Shown: one piece after another, positions 8,131-15,057 of the stretch
Position numbering within the stretch: the stretch's first letter is position 1
How the letters are laid out: each line of letters begins with the position of its first letter
From: DASVUC01 sp036387255
GTDB lineage: Bacteria; Planctomycetota; Phycisphaerae; Tepidisphaerales; Tepidisphaeraceae
DNA length: 24,221 bases
NCBI GenBank assembly: GCA_036387255.1
Contig: DASVUC010000308.1
Coordinates: 1 to 24,221 of the forward strand
Reading direction: 5' to 3'
Position numbers and translations under genes: made by a program
The notes under the pieces: model-generated
Told to the model about the DNA's origin: nothing
Seen by the model: the letters and a program-made list of their open reading frames with translations, nothing else
The model's database searches: none

Positions 8131-9255
8131 ATGCCCCACGGCTTGAACATTGCCTTTTTCGCATCCAGCCTTCTTAGCGCGTATTGGAACGGCGCGGCGA
8201 CTTACTACCGAGGCGTGGTCCGCGCGCTGCATGAGCGCGGGCATCGCGTGACGTTCTACGAATCGGATGCTTACGACCGGCAGAAACATCGCGACATTCC
8301 GATGCCGGACTGGGCGAATGTCGTGGTCTACTCCGCTCAAGGAACCGATCAAGTCAGGCGCTGCCTGGACGAGGCCGCGGATGCGGACCTGATCATCAAG
8401 GCATCGGGCAATGGCGTCTTCGACGAGCTGCTCGAGGCGGCGGTGGTGGATCTCAAAACTTCGTCCAACCTCGTCGCGTTCTGGGATGTGGATGCGCCGG
8501 CGACGCTCGACCGCGTCAATTCCAATCCTGCCGATCCGTTCAGATCGCTGATCCCGCAGTACGACGTCATTCTCACCTACGGCGGCGGCGCCCCAGTTGT
8601 GCAGGCGTATGAGAAGCTGAAGGTGCGCCAGTGCGTGCCGATCTACAACGCGCTGGATCCGTCGACGCATCATCCCGTTGCGCCTGATCCGCGCTTCGAT
8701 GCGGATTTGGGATTTCTGGGCAACCGTCTGCCGGATCGCGAAGCGCGGGTTGAGGAATTCTTCTTGAAGGCGGCATCGATCCTCCCGCAGAAGCGCTTCA
8801 TGATCGGCGGCAACGGTTGGCACGACAAGGCGATGCCGCCGAACGTGAAGGATGTTGGCCATGTCTACACGCGCGATCACAACGCCTTCAACTGCACGCC
8901 CCGCGCGGTGCTGAATGTTAACCGCGAATCGATGGCGCGATACGGCTTCTCCCCCGCGACGCGCGTCTTCGAAGCCGCCGGCGCCGGCGCTTGCCTGATC
9001 ACCGATGCATTCGTGGGGGTGGAGACGTTCTTCGAACCTGCCACGGAGATTCTTATCGCCAACAGCGGCCAAGACGTTGCCGAGCAGGTGCTCTCGCTGA
9101 CGGAAGATCGCGCGAGAAAGATCGGCGATGCGGCGCTGAAGCGAGTGCTTTCGCAGCACACGTATGCGCATCGGGTGGAGCTGCTCGAGCAGACGCTCGA
9201 TGCGCTGCCGCGCCAGAAGACGGTATCGAAATCGCTTACTCCCGCCGTGAGGTAA
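8131..9255 (+). CDS. CgeB-like glycosyltransferase, copy 2
   Basis: A 374-residue paralogue of its two neighbours. The ATG at 8131 is preceded by GAGGA at 8119-8123; an in-frame TTG at 8098 would overlap the previous gene and is less likely. The N-terminus shows W-N-G-A-A-T-Y-Y-R-G-V-V-x-A-L-x-x-R-G-H (19-38). The middle has 'FWDVDAPATL' and 'YDVILTYGGG', and the donor half has SPATRVFEAAGAGACLITD followed by SQHTYAHRVELL. The 'DVDAPATL' segment matches 'DIDTPVTL' in copy 3, so copies 2 and 3 are closer to each other than to copy 1. No signal peptide or membrane span is seen. The product is cytoplasmic, with unknown donor and acceptor. Confidence 0.88.
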   Translation: MPHGLNIAFFASSLLSAYWNGAATYYRGVVRALHERGHRVTFYESDAYDRQKHRDIPMPDWANVVVYSAQGTDQVRRCLDEAADADLIIKASGNGVFDELLEAAVVDLKTSSNLVAFWDVDAPATLDRVNSNPADPFRSLIPQYDVILTYGGGAPVVQAYEKLKVRQCVPIYNALDPSTHHPVAPDPRFDADLGFLGNRLPDREARVEEFFLKAASILPQKRFMIGGNGWHDKAMPPNVKDVGHVYTRDHNAFNCTPRAVLNVNRESMARYGFSPATRVFEAAGAGACLITDAFVGVETFFEPATEILIANSGQDVAEQVLSLTEDRARKIGDAALKRVLSQHTYAHRVELLEQTLDALPRQKTVSKSLTPAVR

Positions 9256-9261
9256 TTCGTG

Positions 9262-10365
9262 ATGTCGGTTGATTCTGTTGCACAAACGCCCGAGCCGCTG
9301 GACATCGTGATCATTGGCTTGACGATCACATCGTCGTGGGGCAACGGACACGCCACCACGTACCGCGGGCTCGTTCGCGAGCTCGTGCGGCGCGGGCACG
9401 GTGTCACATTCCTTGAGCACGACAAGCCCTGGTACGCCAGCAACCGCGATCTTCCGCATCCGCCTTACGGAACGACCTACTTGTATCAGTCGGTCGAGGA
9501 TCTGATTGAGCGGTTCGGTGAGCGCGTGCGCGCAGCCGATCTTGTAATCGTTGGTTCATACGTGCCGCAGGGCGTTGAGGTGGGCCAGTGGGTGACGGCA
9601 AACGCGCAGGGCGTCACGGCGTTCTACGACATCGACACGCCGGTGACCCTCGCGAAACTGTCGCGCGGAGACTTTGAATACCTCTCGCCCGAGCTGATCC
9701 CGAAGTACGACATGTACCTCTCCTTCACCGGCGGGCCCACCCTCCAGCACCTCGAGCGGCGCTACGGTTCGCCGCGGGCGCTGCCGCTGTACTGCTCTGT
9801 CGATCCCGAGCTTTATTATCCGGAGACGCTTCCCGCGCAATGGGACCTGGGGTACCTCGGTACGTACAGCGTGGATCGCCAGCCGCCGCTGGAGAGGCTG
9901 ATGCTGCATGGGGCGCGACGCGCTAATGAGCTGAAGTTCGTCGTGGCGGGCCCGCAGTATCCGGCCGAGATCCACTGGCCCCCGAACGTGCAGCGGATTG
10001 ATCACCTCCCGCCCAGCGAGCATCGGAAGTTTTACAACGAACAGCGCTTCACCTTGAACATCACCCGCGCGGACATGATTAAAGCCGGATACTCGCCCAG
10101 CGTGCGGCTGTTCGAGGCCGCGGCGTGTGGTGTGCCGATCATCTCCGACTGGTGGGACGGACTCGACACGCTCTTCCAGCCGGACCGCGAGATCCTCATC
10201 AGCCGCGGCGCAGACGACACGCTACGTTACCTCAGAGATGTATCAGAAGAAGATCGCCAAAAGCTCGGTATGGCCGCGCGCGATCGTGTGCTCTCCCAGC
10301 ACACCGCCGCCCACCGCGCCGGAGAGCTCGAACACTACGCCAGGACCGCACTCAGCACCGTCTGA
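9262..10365 (+). CDS. CgeB-like glycosyltransferase, copy 3
   Basis: A 367-residue third paralogue. Translation could begin at GTG 9259 or ATG 9262, which are adjacent in frame. I chose the ATG, with GAGG at 9249-9252 nine bases before it. Key segments are W-G-N-G-H-A-T-T-Y-R-G-L-V-R-E-L-x-x-R-G-H near the N-terminus, FYDIDTPVTL in the middle, SPSVRLFEAAACGVPIISD in the donor half and SQHTAAHRAGELEHY at the end. The gap to copy 2 is six bases. Three tandem diverged copies suggest that each adds a different residue or linkage of one oligosaccharide; that is inference. Confidence 0.88.
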   Translation: MSVDSVAQTPEPLDIVIIGLTITSSWGNGHATTYRGLVRELVRRGHGVTFLEHDKPWYASNRDLPHPPYGTTYLYQSVEDLIERFGERVRAADLVIVGSYVPQGVEVGQWVTANAQGVTAFYDIDTPVTLAKLSRGDFEYLSPELIPKYDMYLSFTGGPTLQHLERRYGSPRALPLYCSVDPELYYPETLPAQWDLGYLGTYSVDRQPPLERLMLHGARRANELKFVVAGPQYPAEIHWPPNVQRIDHLPPSEHRKFYNEQRFTLNITRADMIKAGYSPSVRLFEAAACGVPIISDWWDGLDTLFQPDREILISRGADDTLRYLRDVSEEDRQKLGMAARDRVLSQHTAAHRAGELEHYARTALSTV

Positions 10366-10390
10366 TTTACAAGGATGAACGGGGATCGCT

Positions 10391-11242
10391 ATGCATCAAG
10401 CCACCGCTGAAGCTGAAAACCTCATCAAAGTTGCTCCGGCCAAGTCGGCGCTGGAAAAGGAAATCGAAGCGCTGGGACCATGGTTTCACAACCTCCACCT
10501 GCCCGATGGCACACAGACTTGTCCGGATCACTGGCTGGGGGATTTTCCCTCCTTCAAGTGGGCGGAAGTAGGTAACTGGCTGCCGAAGGACCTCAACGGC
10601 TGGACGTGTCTCGACATTGGCTGCAACGCCGGCTTCTACTCTTTTGAACTCGCCAGGCGAGGCGCGACAGTTCTCGGCATCGACGTCGATGAGCGCTACC
10701 TGCAACAGGCGCGGTGGGCGGCGAAGCAGTTCGATCTTCAGGATCGAGTAATGTTCGAGCGGATGCAGGTGTACGACCTCGCCCGCCGAAGCAAGCGATT
10801 CGATCTCGTGCTGTTCATGGGCGTTCTGTATCACCTGCGCTATCCGATGCTGGGGCTGGACATCGTTTGCCAGAAGGTGAATCGGCTGATGCTGTTCCAG
10901 ACGCTGACGATGCCCGGGACGGATGTTTACGAGCAGACGTGGAACCGGACCTGGAACGATCGCGAGCTGCTGCTTCAGCAGGGCTGGCCGAAGATGTCGT
11001 TCTTCGAGCATGGCTTCGCCGGCGATCCGACGAACTGGTGGGCGCCCAATCACGCCGCCTGCGAGGCGATGCTTCGCGCCGCGGGAATGCGCGTGATGCA
11101 GCGCCCCGGCCATGAGTTCTACCTCTGCGAGCCCGACCCGCAGCGGCCGGCGTGCATCGCCACCTGGAACTGCGCGGAGTTTCAATCCGCCACGGGCACC
11201 CCCCACTCGCCGCCGGGCGGCGATGACGGAGCGACTGCATGA
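10391..11242 (+). CDS. CmoB-like SAM-dependent methyltransferase (possible TIGR04290 type)
   Basis: A 283-residue class I methyltransferase. Motif I is LDIGCNAGFYS (74-84), the acidic ribose-binding end of strand 2 is GIDVDERYL (97-105), and FDLVLFMGVLYHLRYPM (137-153) is the segment characteristic of CmoB/DUF1698-like enzymes. The N-terminal WFHNLHLPDG (31-40) is also of that type. CmoB itself carboxymethylates tRNA wobble uridine, but this gene is embedded among glycosyltransferases with no tRNA-modification partner. A sugar hydroxyl or carboxyl is therefore the more likely target. I believe it belongs to the family described as 'methyltransferase, Rta_06860 family', from memory only. The Gly/Pro-rich end (266-283) looks unstructured. 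Its stop overlaps the next start as ATGA. Confidence 0.88.
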   Translation: MHQATAEAENLIKVAPAKSALEKEIEALGPWFHNLHLPDGTQTCPDHWLGDFPSFKWAEVGNWLPKDLNGWTCLDIGCNAGFYSFELARRGATVLGIDVDERYLQQARWAAKQFDLQDRVMFERMQVYDLARRSKRFDLVLFMGVLYHLRYPMLGLDIVCQKVNRLMLFQTLTMPGTDVYEQTWNRTWNDRELLLQQGWPKMSFFEHGFAGDPTNWWAPNHAACEAMLRAAGMRVMQRPGHEFYLCEPDPQRPACIATWNCAEFQSATGTPHSPPGGDDGATA

Positions 11243-11841
11243 TCATGCCCGGCACCACCCACCCCACGACTCCCGCGCCTCCCGAAAATCCTTCACAGGA
11301 TCCCGGGATGTCGACGGTCGTGCGCCGGAACATCGAGCTGCTGAACGATGTGCGCCGGCGCGAAGAATCCCGCAAGACCGTCTCCGACCGCATCGCCGAC
11401 GCGGTTACGACTTTTGCGGGAAGCATGTGGTGCGTCTATGCCCACGCGGTCTTTTTCGGCCTGTGGATCGGGTTGAATCTGGAGCGCGTGCGCATCCTGC
11501 CGCACTGGGATCCATACCCGTTCGTGATGCTCGCGATGAGCGCTTCGGTGGAGGCGATCTTCCTCTCCACGTTCATCTTGATCTCGCAGAACCGGATGCA
11601 GAAGCTCGCCGATCGGCGCGCGGAGCTGGACGTGCAGGTCGGCCTGCTCACCGAGCACGAGCTAACGCAGGCAATCAAGCTGCTGGACGAGATCTCCCGC
11701 CGGTTGCAAACGCCGCGTCCGCCGGAGCATGAGCTCGAGGAGATCAAGCAGGACATCAACCCAGAGCGCGTCGTCAGCGAAATCGAGAAGGCGGAGCAGC
11801 AACTCCAGGCCACGGACGAGGATCGTCGCCCAGCATCCTGA
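11239..11841 (+). CDS. DUF1003 family membrane protein
   Basis: A 200-residue protein with the DUF1003 pattern: a soluble N-terminal part with SDRIADAVTTFAGSM (about 48-62), two transmembrane helices (about 63-80 and 91-114, with VYAHAVFFGLWIGLN and the EAIFLSTFILISQNRM signature), then a long charged helix probably forming a coiled coil (115-200). The family is widespread and has no established biochemical role. The start is the ATGA overlap with the methyltransferase, helped by GGAG at 11228-11231. It is the only membrane protein of the operon, so it might tether the soluble enzymes to the inner membrane; that is speculation. Confidence 0.9.
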   Translation: MIMPGTTHPTTPAPPENPSQDPGMSTVVRRNIELLNDVRRREESRKTVSDRIADAVTTFAGSMWCVYAHAVFFGLWIGLNLERVRILPHWDPYPFVMLAMSASVEAIFLSTFILISQNRMQKLADRRAELDVQVGLLTEHELTQAIKLLDEISRRLQTPRPPEHELEEIKQDINPERVVSEIEKAEQQLQATDEDRRPAS

Positions 11842-11860
11842 CCCGCTTACCGCGCCAGAT

Positions 11861-11865
11861 GGAGG
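11861..11865 (+). promoter_or_regulatory. Ribosome binding site (GGAGG) of the stand-alone hydrolase
   Basis: GGAGG six bases before the ATG at 11872 fixes the start of the last operon gene and lies in the 30-base gap after the DUF1003 gene. Confidence 0.75.
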
Positions 11866-11871
11866 CAGACC

Positions 11872-12897
11872 ATGCCGAAGCTCAAAATCTCGCCACGGAC
11901 AACAAACCGCCTTGGTGCCCCTGCGCGTCGCGCCAAGCCGGTGGTCGAAGCGGCCCGCGCGCTCAACCTGCGCGAAAAGATCGGCCTGTGCCAGTGGTTC
12001 CATTTTGAAGATTACGCTGCCGTCGATCGCACGCTGGACATCCTCGCGACCCTTGACGTCAAGCATCTGCGCACCGGCATTTCCTGGGCCGACTATCACC
12101 GCGAGGGCGGCAAGGCGTGGTACGGCTGGCAGATGGATCGCTTGCGCCAGTCGGGGCTGGAAATCTTGCTCTCTATCTGGCACACGCCTCCCAGCATCTC
12201 CGAAGGCGGCGCCTGCAACTCGCCGCCCAGGCGCCTGCTCGATTACGCTGATCTGATCGACCGCGTCATCACCGATTACGGCGACAGCTTCCACCATCTC
12301 GAGCTTTGGAACGAGCCGAACAACAAGATGAAGTGGAACTTCGTGGATTTTGATCCACGATGGGAAAAGTTCGGCGAGATGATCAAGAATGCGGCGCACT
12401 GGGCGCAGCACCGGGGCTGCCACACCGTTCTCGGCGGCATGATTCCGGTCGATCACCACTGGCTGAACCTGATGCGCGATTACGGTACGCTCCAGTTCAT
12501 CGACGTCGTCGGCATCCACGCCTTCCCCGGCATGTGGTTCACCGGCGCACCGAATTGGGACTGGTACCGCGACTGGACCGGCTGGGAGGACAAGCTCGCC
12601 TACATCGCCTCGCACACCAACGGACGGCCGATCTGGGTCACCGAGACCGGCATTGCCACGTGGGATCTGGCCTACAACCACGAATCGAAATTCGACCTCC
12701 AGGTGCAATCGCTAAACGATCTCATTTACTCGCCCGGCGAGCGTTTCTACTTCTACAGCCTGATCGATCTTGATCCCGAGCGCGAAGCGATTGAAGGTTT
12801 TCATGTGGACGAGAACGAGTACCACATGGGCTTGATCAAACACGACGGCACCCGGAAAGACGCGTACTACCGGATGCAGGACCTCCTCCGTGGGTAG
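11872..12897 (+). CDS. Clan GH-A glycoside hydrolase-like protein (GH39-like), stand-alone
   Basis: A 341-residue single-domain paralogue of the N-terminal half of the fusion protein at 2626. The two share LRTGISWADxH, the TPPS segment, EPNN, VLGGM, IHAFP, V(T/I)ETG and a C-terminal GFHxDExxYHxGL. Candidate acid/base is E148 in LELWNEPNN with the canonical preceding Asn147; the candidate nucleophile is E258 in WVTETG. The N-terminus is basic (MPKLKISPRTT) without a hydrophobic core, so it is not exported. That is unusual for a polysaccharide-degrading enzyme. In this operon it could trim, recycle or transglycosylate an internal glycan. It is the last operon gene and ends six bases before the convergent deacetylase gene. 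Fold confident, substrate unknown. Confidence 0.87.
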   Translation: MPKLKISPRTTNRLGAPARRAKPVVEAARALNLREKIGLCQWFHFEDYAAVDRTLDILATLDVKHLRTGISWADYHREGGKAWYGWQMDRLRQSGLEILLSIWHTPPSISEGGACNSPPRRLLDYADLIDRVITDYGDSFHHLELWNEPNNKMKWNFVDFDPRWEKFGEMIKNAAHWAQHRGCHTVLGGMIPVDHHWLNLMRDYGTLQFIDVVGIHAFPGMWFTGAPNWDWYRDWTGWEDKLAYIASHTNGRPIWVTETGIATWDLAYNHESKFDLQVQSLNDLIYSPGERFYFYSLIDLDPEREAIEGFHVDENEYHMGLIKHDGTRKDAYYRMQDLLRG

Positions 12898-12903
12898 CAC
12901 AGT

Positions 12904-13821
12904 TTACGCCTGACGCGCTGGGATGATCTTCCTTGGATTCTCCTCCAGCAGGATACGGCAAGTCTCCTCACTCAGCCGCAGATTCTCGCGCAGGTTGCGG
13001 TGAGACTCCTTCATCGAAATCGCCGCACCGACGAAGTGGGAACCATCCGGCGCTCGCGCGACCATGTCGTCACCGATGAGCAGGTCCCATCGACCCAGCT
13101 TGTAGCGGCCCGGACCTAGACCTGCGGGTGCGATGGCGTCAGTCACAACGCAACAGCGGCTGGCGCCCGAAGTGCGAAGATAATTTCCCAGAGCGACGAA
13201 CGGCACGTGCACGCCGTCGGCGATAAAGCAGAGCCAGAGGCGATCGCCGAGACTTAACGCGCGCTGGATGATGTTATCGTGGCGATGCATCTGCATGGGG
13301 CAGCCATTGCCGACGTGGGTGAACATCGACAGGCCCGCATCCACTGCCGCCTTGAGCTCGTCTAGAGACGCATCGGTATGGCCGGCCGAAACGGTTACGC
13401 CGCTCTCCACGAGCAATCGCGTCACCTTCATGCCCGCATCGCGCTCGGGCGCCAGGGTGAAGACGCGCAGCAGCCCCCCCGCCGCTTCGAGCAACCGCGT
13501 TGCCGTCTCCACATCCGCCGGCATCACCGAATCCAGCGGATGAGCCCCGCGATAACCGTTGGTCTCGTTGATGAACGGCCCTTCGACATGGATCCCCGCG
13601 ATGATGCGCTGCGCCAGATCATCCCGCTCGCGCAACTCGACGATCCGCTGAACGCGCTGGCACATGAGATCGATCTTCTCGGTGATGATCGTGGCGAGGA
13701 TCCCGCTGACGCCATCCGCCTCCAGCTTCGCGCACGCCTGGTGCAGGTTCTCCGGCGTCAGGTCGTCCTGATTGAAGTCGACGCCGCCGTAGCCGTTGAC
13801 CTGGAGATCAAAATAGTTCAC
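12904..13821 (-). CDS. nagA: N-acetylglucosamine-6-phosphate deacetylase, compact form
   Basis: A 305-residue amidohydrolase that should remove acetate from GlcNAc-6-phosphate. The metal ligands and catalytic Asp follow NagA order and spacing: E80 in HVEGPF, H148 in SAGHTDA, H169 in FTHVGNGCPM and D228 in VVTDAIAPAG; FIADGVHV is at 199-206. The GTG start at 13821 has GGGAG upstream and lies just before YFDLQVNGYGGVDF. The open frame extends further upstream, but that part is Arg/His-rich and antisense to the GT2-like gene. It is about 75 residues shorter than E. coli NagA, lacking most of the N-terminal part of the small beta domain and some C-terminal sequence. It may act in amino-sugar or peptidoglycan recycling. 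It is divergent from the GT2-like gene across only 45 bases. Confidence 0.85.
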   Translation of the reverse strand: MNYFDLQVNGYGGVDFNQDDLTPENLHQACAKLEADGVSGILATIITEKIDLMCQRVQRIVELRERDDLAQRIIAGIHVEGPFINETNGYRGAHPLDSVMPADVETATRLLEAAGGLLRVFTLAPERDAGMKVTRLLVESGVTVSAGHTDASLDELKAAVDAGLSMFTHVGNGCPMQMHRHDNIIQRALSLGDRLWLCFIADGVHVPFVALGNYLRTSGASRCCVVTDAIAPAGLGPGRYKLGRWDLLIGDDMVARAPDGSHFVGAAISMKESHRNLRENLRLSEETCRILLEENPRKIIPARQA

Positions 13822-13866
13822 CGCGTGCTCCCATCCTGCGTGCCGCTGGCGTAGGATCGCGCCATC

Positions 13867-14616
13867 ATGGCAGCGAGTTTTTCGATCATCATTTGCTCCG
13901 TGAACGATGCCAAGTTCCGCGCCTGCGAGACGATGTACGGCAAGCTGTGTGGCGCGGGGTCGATGGAGCTGGTTCGTATTTCCGACGCCAGGTCGCTTGC
14001 CGAAGGATACAACCGCGGCATCGCGCAATCGACGGGCGAGTTTCTCCTGCTCGTGCACGATGACGTTGAACTTCTCGACGACCAGCTCCGCGCCCGGCTC
14101 GAGCAACACTTTCAGCACGTGGACCTCATTGGCCTGGCAGGCACGAGCCTCGTCGGTCATCCGATGTGGCTGAAGGCGGGGCCGCCTTACATCCACGGGC
14201 AGGTGGCCCATCCGCAGCCGGAGGGCGGCTTCATGGTCGACATCTACGGCGTCTCAAATCGCTTGGTGCGAGACATCCAGGCGCTGGATGGGTTGTTTCT
14301 TGCAATGAGACGAGCGGCGGCAACGCAGTTGCGTTTCGACGAGCAGACCTTTGACGGATTCCACTTCTACGACATGGACTTCACCTTCAGTGCCTACCAG
14401 CAGGGGCTGAGGCTCGGGGTGGCGTGCGACATTCCAGTCATTCACCATTCGACCGGCACGTTCGACAACATCTGGAACGGCTATGCAACGCGATTTTATC
14501 GCAAGCATGTGGCCAAGCTTTCGCCCTTGCCGGCGAAGGAGTTTGCGTGGACGTGGGTGAAGATTCCGGACCGCGACGCCGTTCGCGCGGTGATGACGCA
14601 CCCGTGGGACGATTGA
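13867..14616 (+). CDS. GT2-like glycosyltransferase
   Basis: A 249-residue GT-A fold protein. It opens with the strand SFSIIICSVND, has an 'AEGYNRGIAQSTGEFLLLVHDDVE' core (45-68) in which H-D-D (64-66) takes the place of the metal-binding DXD, and later ALDGLFLAMRR and FHFYDMDFTF. This arrangement matches the 'glycosyltransferase like family' group (Glyco_tranf_2_5 type). There is no membrane helix. The gene is divergent from the deacetylase; AGGA at 13852-13855 is a possible ribosome site. It may add to the same glycan as the operon, but that rests on location alone. Confidence 0.85.
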   Translation: MAASFSIIICSVNDAKFRACETMYGKLCGAGSMELVRISDARSLAEGYNRGIAQSTGEFLLLVHDDVELLDDQLRARLEQHFQHVDLIGLAGTSLVGHPMWLKAGPPYIHGQVAHPQPEGGFMVDIYGVSNRLVRDIQALDGLFLAMRRAAATQLRFDEQTFDGFHFYDMDFTFSAYQQGLRLGVACDIPVIHHSTGTFDNIWNGYATRFYRKHVAKLSPLPAKEFAWTWVKIPDRDAVRAVMTHPWDD

Positions 14617-14647
14617 TTGAAGCGCGGCCATAGCTAGAATCGCTCAC

Positions 14648-15046
14648 ATGGCCAAGAAACCCGCGAAAGCCGCTTCTGAATCCTCATCCGCCCCGGCTCC
14701 AAAGAAGAAAGCCGCGCCCAAGGGAGGCGCCAAGCCCGCCGCTGCACCAACGGGCGCGCCGCAGATCGACACGAACCTCGCCGCCAACGCGGCCGCGGCT
14801 TTTGTCGCGCGCAAGCTGTCAATGAACCAGCCCGCGTCCCCGCGACAGGAATCGGCAGGATTCAAGAACCTTAAGGAGAGTCTGGCCAAGCCGTCGTCGC
14901 AGGGGCTCAGCAACATCCTTGACAACACGAGCCAGAACAAGAAGCCAATCAACACGCCGTACACCGGGAAGAACCAGGTCGCGCACAACCAGACGTACGG
15001 TGCTGACGTGTCGCGCTCGGGCGTGCCCCGCCGGACGCCTGGGTGA
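14648..15046 (+). CDS. Small Lys/Ala/Pro-rich protein of unknown function
   Basis: A 132-residue protein I do not recognise. The first ~38 residues are a Lys/Ala/Pro-rich, probably unstructured tail resembling histone-H1-like or ribosomal tails (for example PKKKAAPKGGAKPAAAP). A short helical stretch follows (NLAANAAAAFVARKL, 43-57), then a polar Asn/Ser/Lys-rich part ending RSGVPRRTPG. It is predicted soluble and strongly basic. It is 31 bases downstream of the GT2-like gene and may be co-transcribed with it. No good ribosome site is visible, but the ATG opens the frame cleanly and the codon use looks like that of real genes. DNA binding is a possibility suggested only by composition. Confidence 0.68.
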   Translation: MAKKPAKAASESSSAPAPKKKAAPKGGAKPAAAPTGAPQIDTNLAANAAAAFVARKLSMNQPASPRQESAGFKNLKESLAKPSSQGLSNILDNTSQNKKPINTPYTGKNQVAHNQTYGADVSRSGVPRRTPG

Positions 15047-15057
15047 TTCACCGGCGG
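15028..15057. terminator. Hairpin across two convergent stop codons
   Basis: CCGCCGG at 15028-15034 pairs with CCGGCGG at 15051-15057, enclosing a 16-base loop that contains both the TGA of the small plus-strand gene and part of the stop of the minus-strand gene. No T-tract follows on either strand, so it is not a classical intrinsic terminator. It could still separate the two convergent transcripts. Low confidence. Confidence 0.3.

Larger units (their letters stand above)
1444..12897 (+). other. Probable ten-gene glycan biosynthesis/editing operon
   Basis: Ten plus-strand genes follow each other with gaps of 57, 59, 4, 16, 6, 25 and 30 bases and two 4-base stop/start overlaps (GTGA at 4752 and ATGA at 11239). 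No internal terminator-like hairpin with a T-tract was seen. The content is coherent: two sugar-nucleotide SDR domains, one MDR dehydrogenase, four glycosyltransferases, one methyltransferase, two paralogous hydrolase domains and one small membrane protein. Co-transcription is inferred from spacing and overlap; promoter and terminator were not identified. Confidence 0.75.

Noticed and set aside
7924..9459. Long open frame (511 codons) on the minus strand across the CgeB-like genes
   Set aside because: Arg/His-rich translation without recognisable domain, fully antisense to two well-supported transferase genes; a GC-rich shadow frame.
13822..14211. N-terminal extension of the NagA-like frame
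   Set aside because: It lies antisense within the GT2-like gene, has no NagA similarity, and the GTG at 13821 with GGGAG upstream gives a start matching the conserved barrel.
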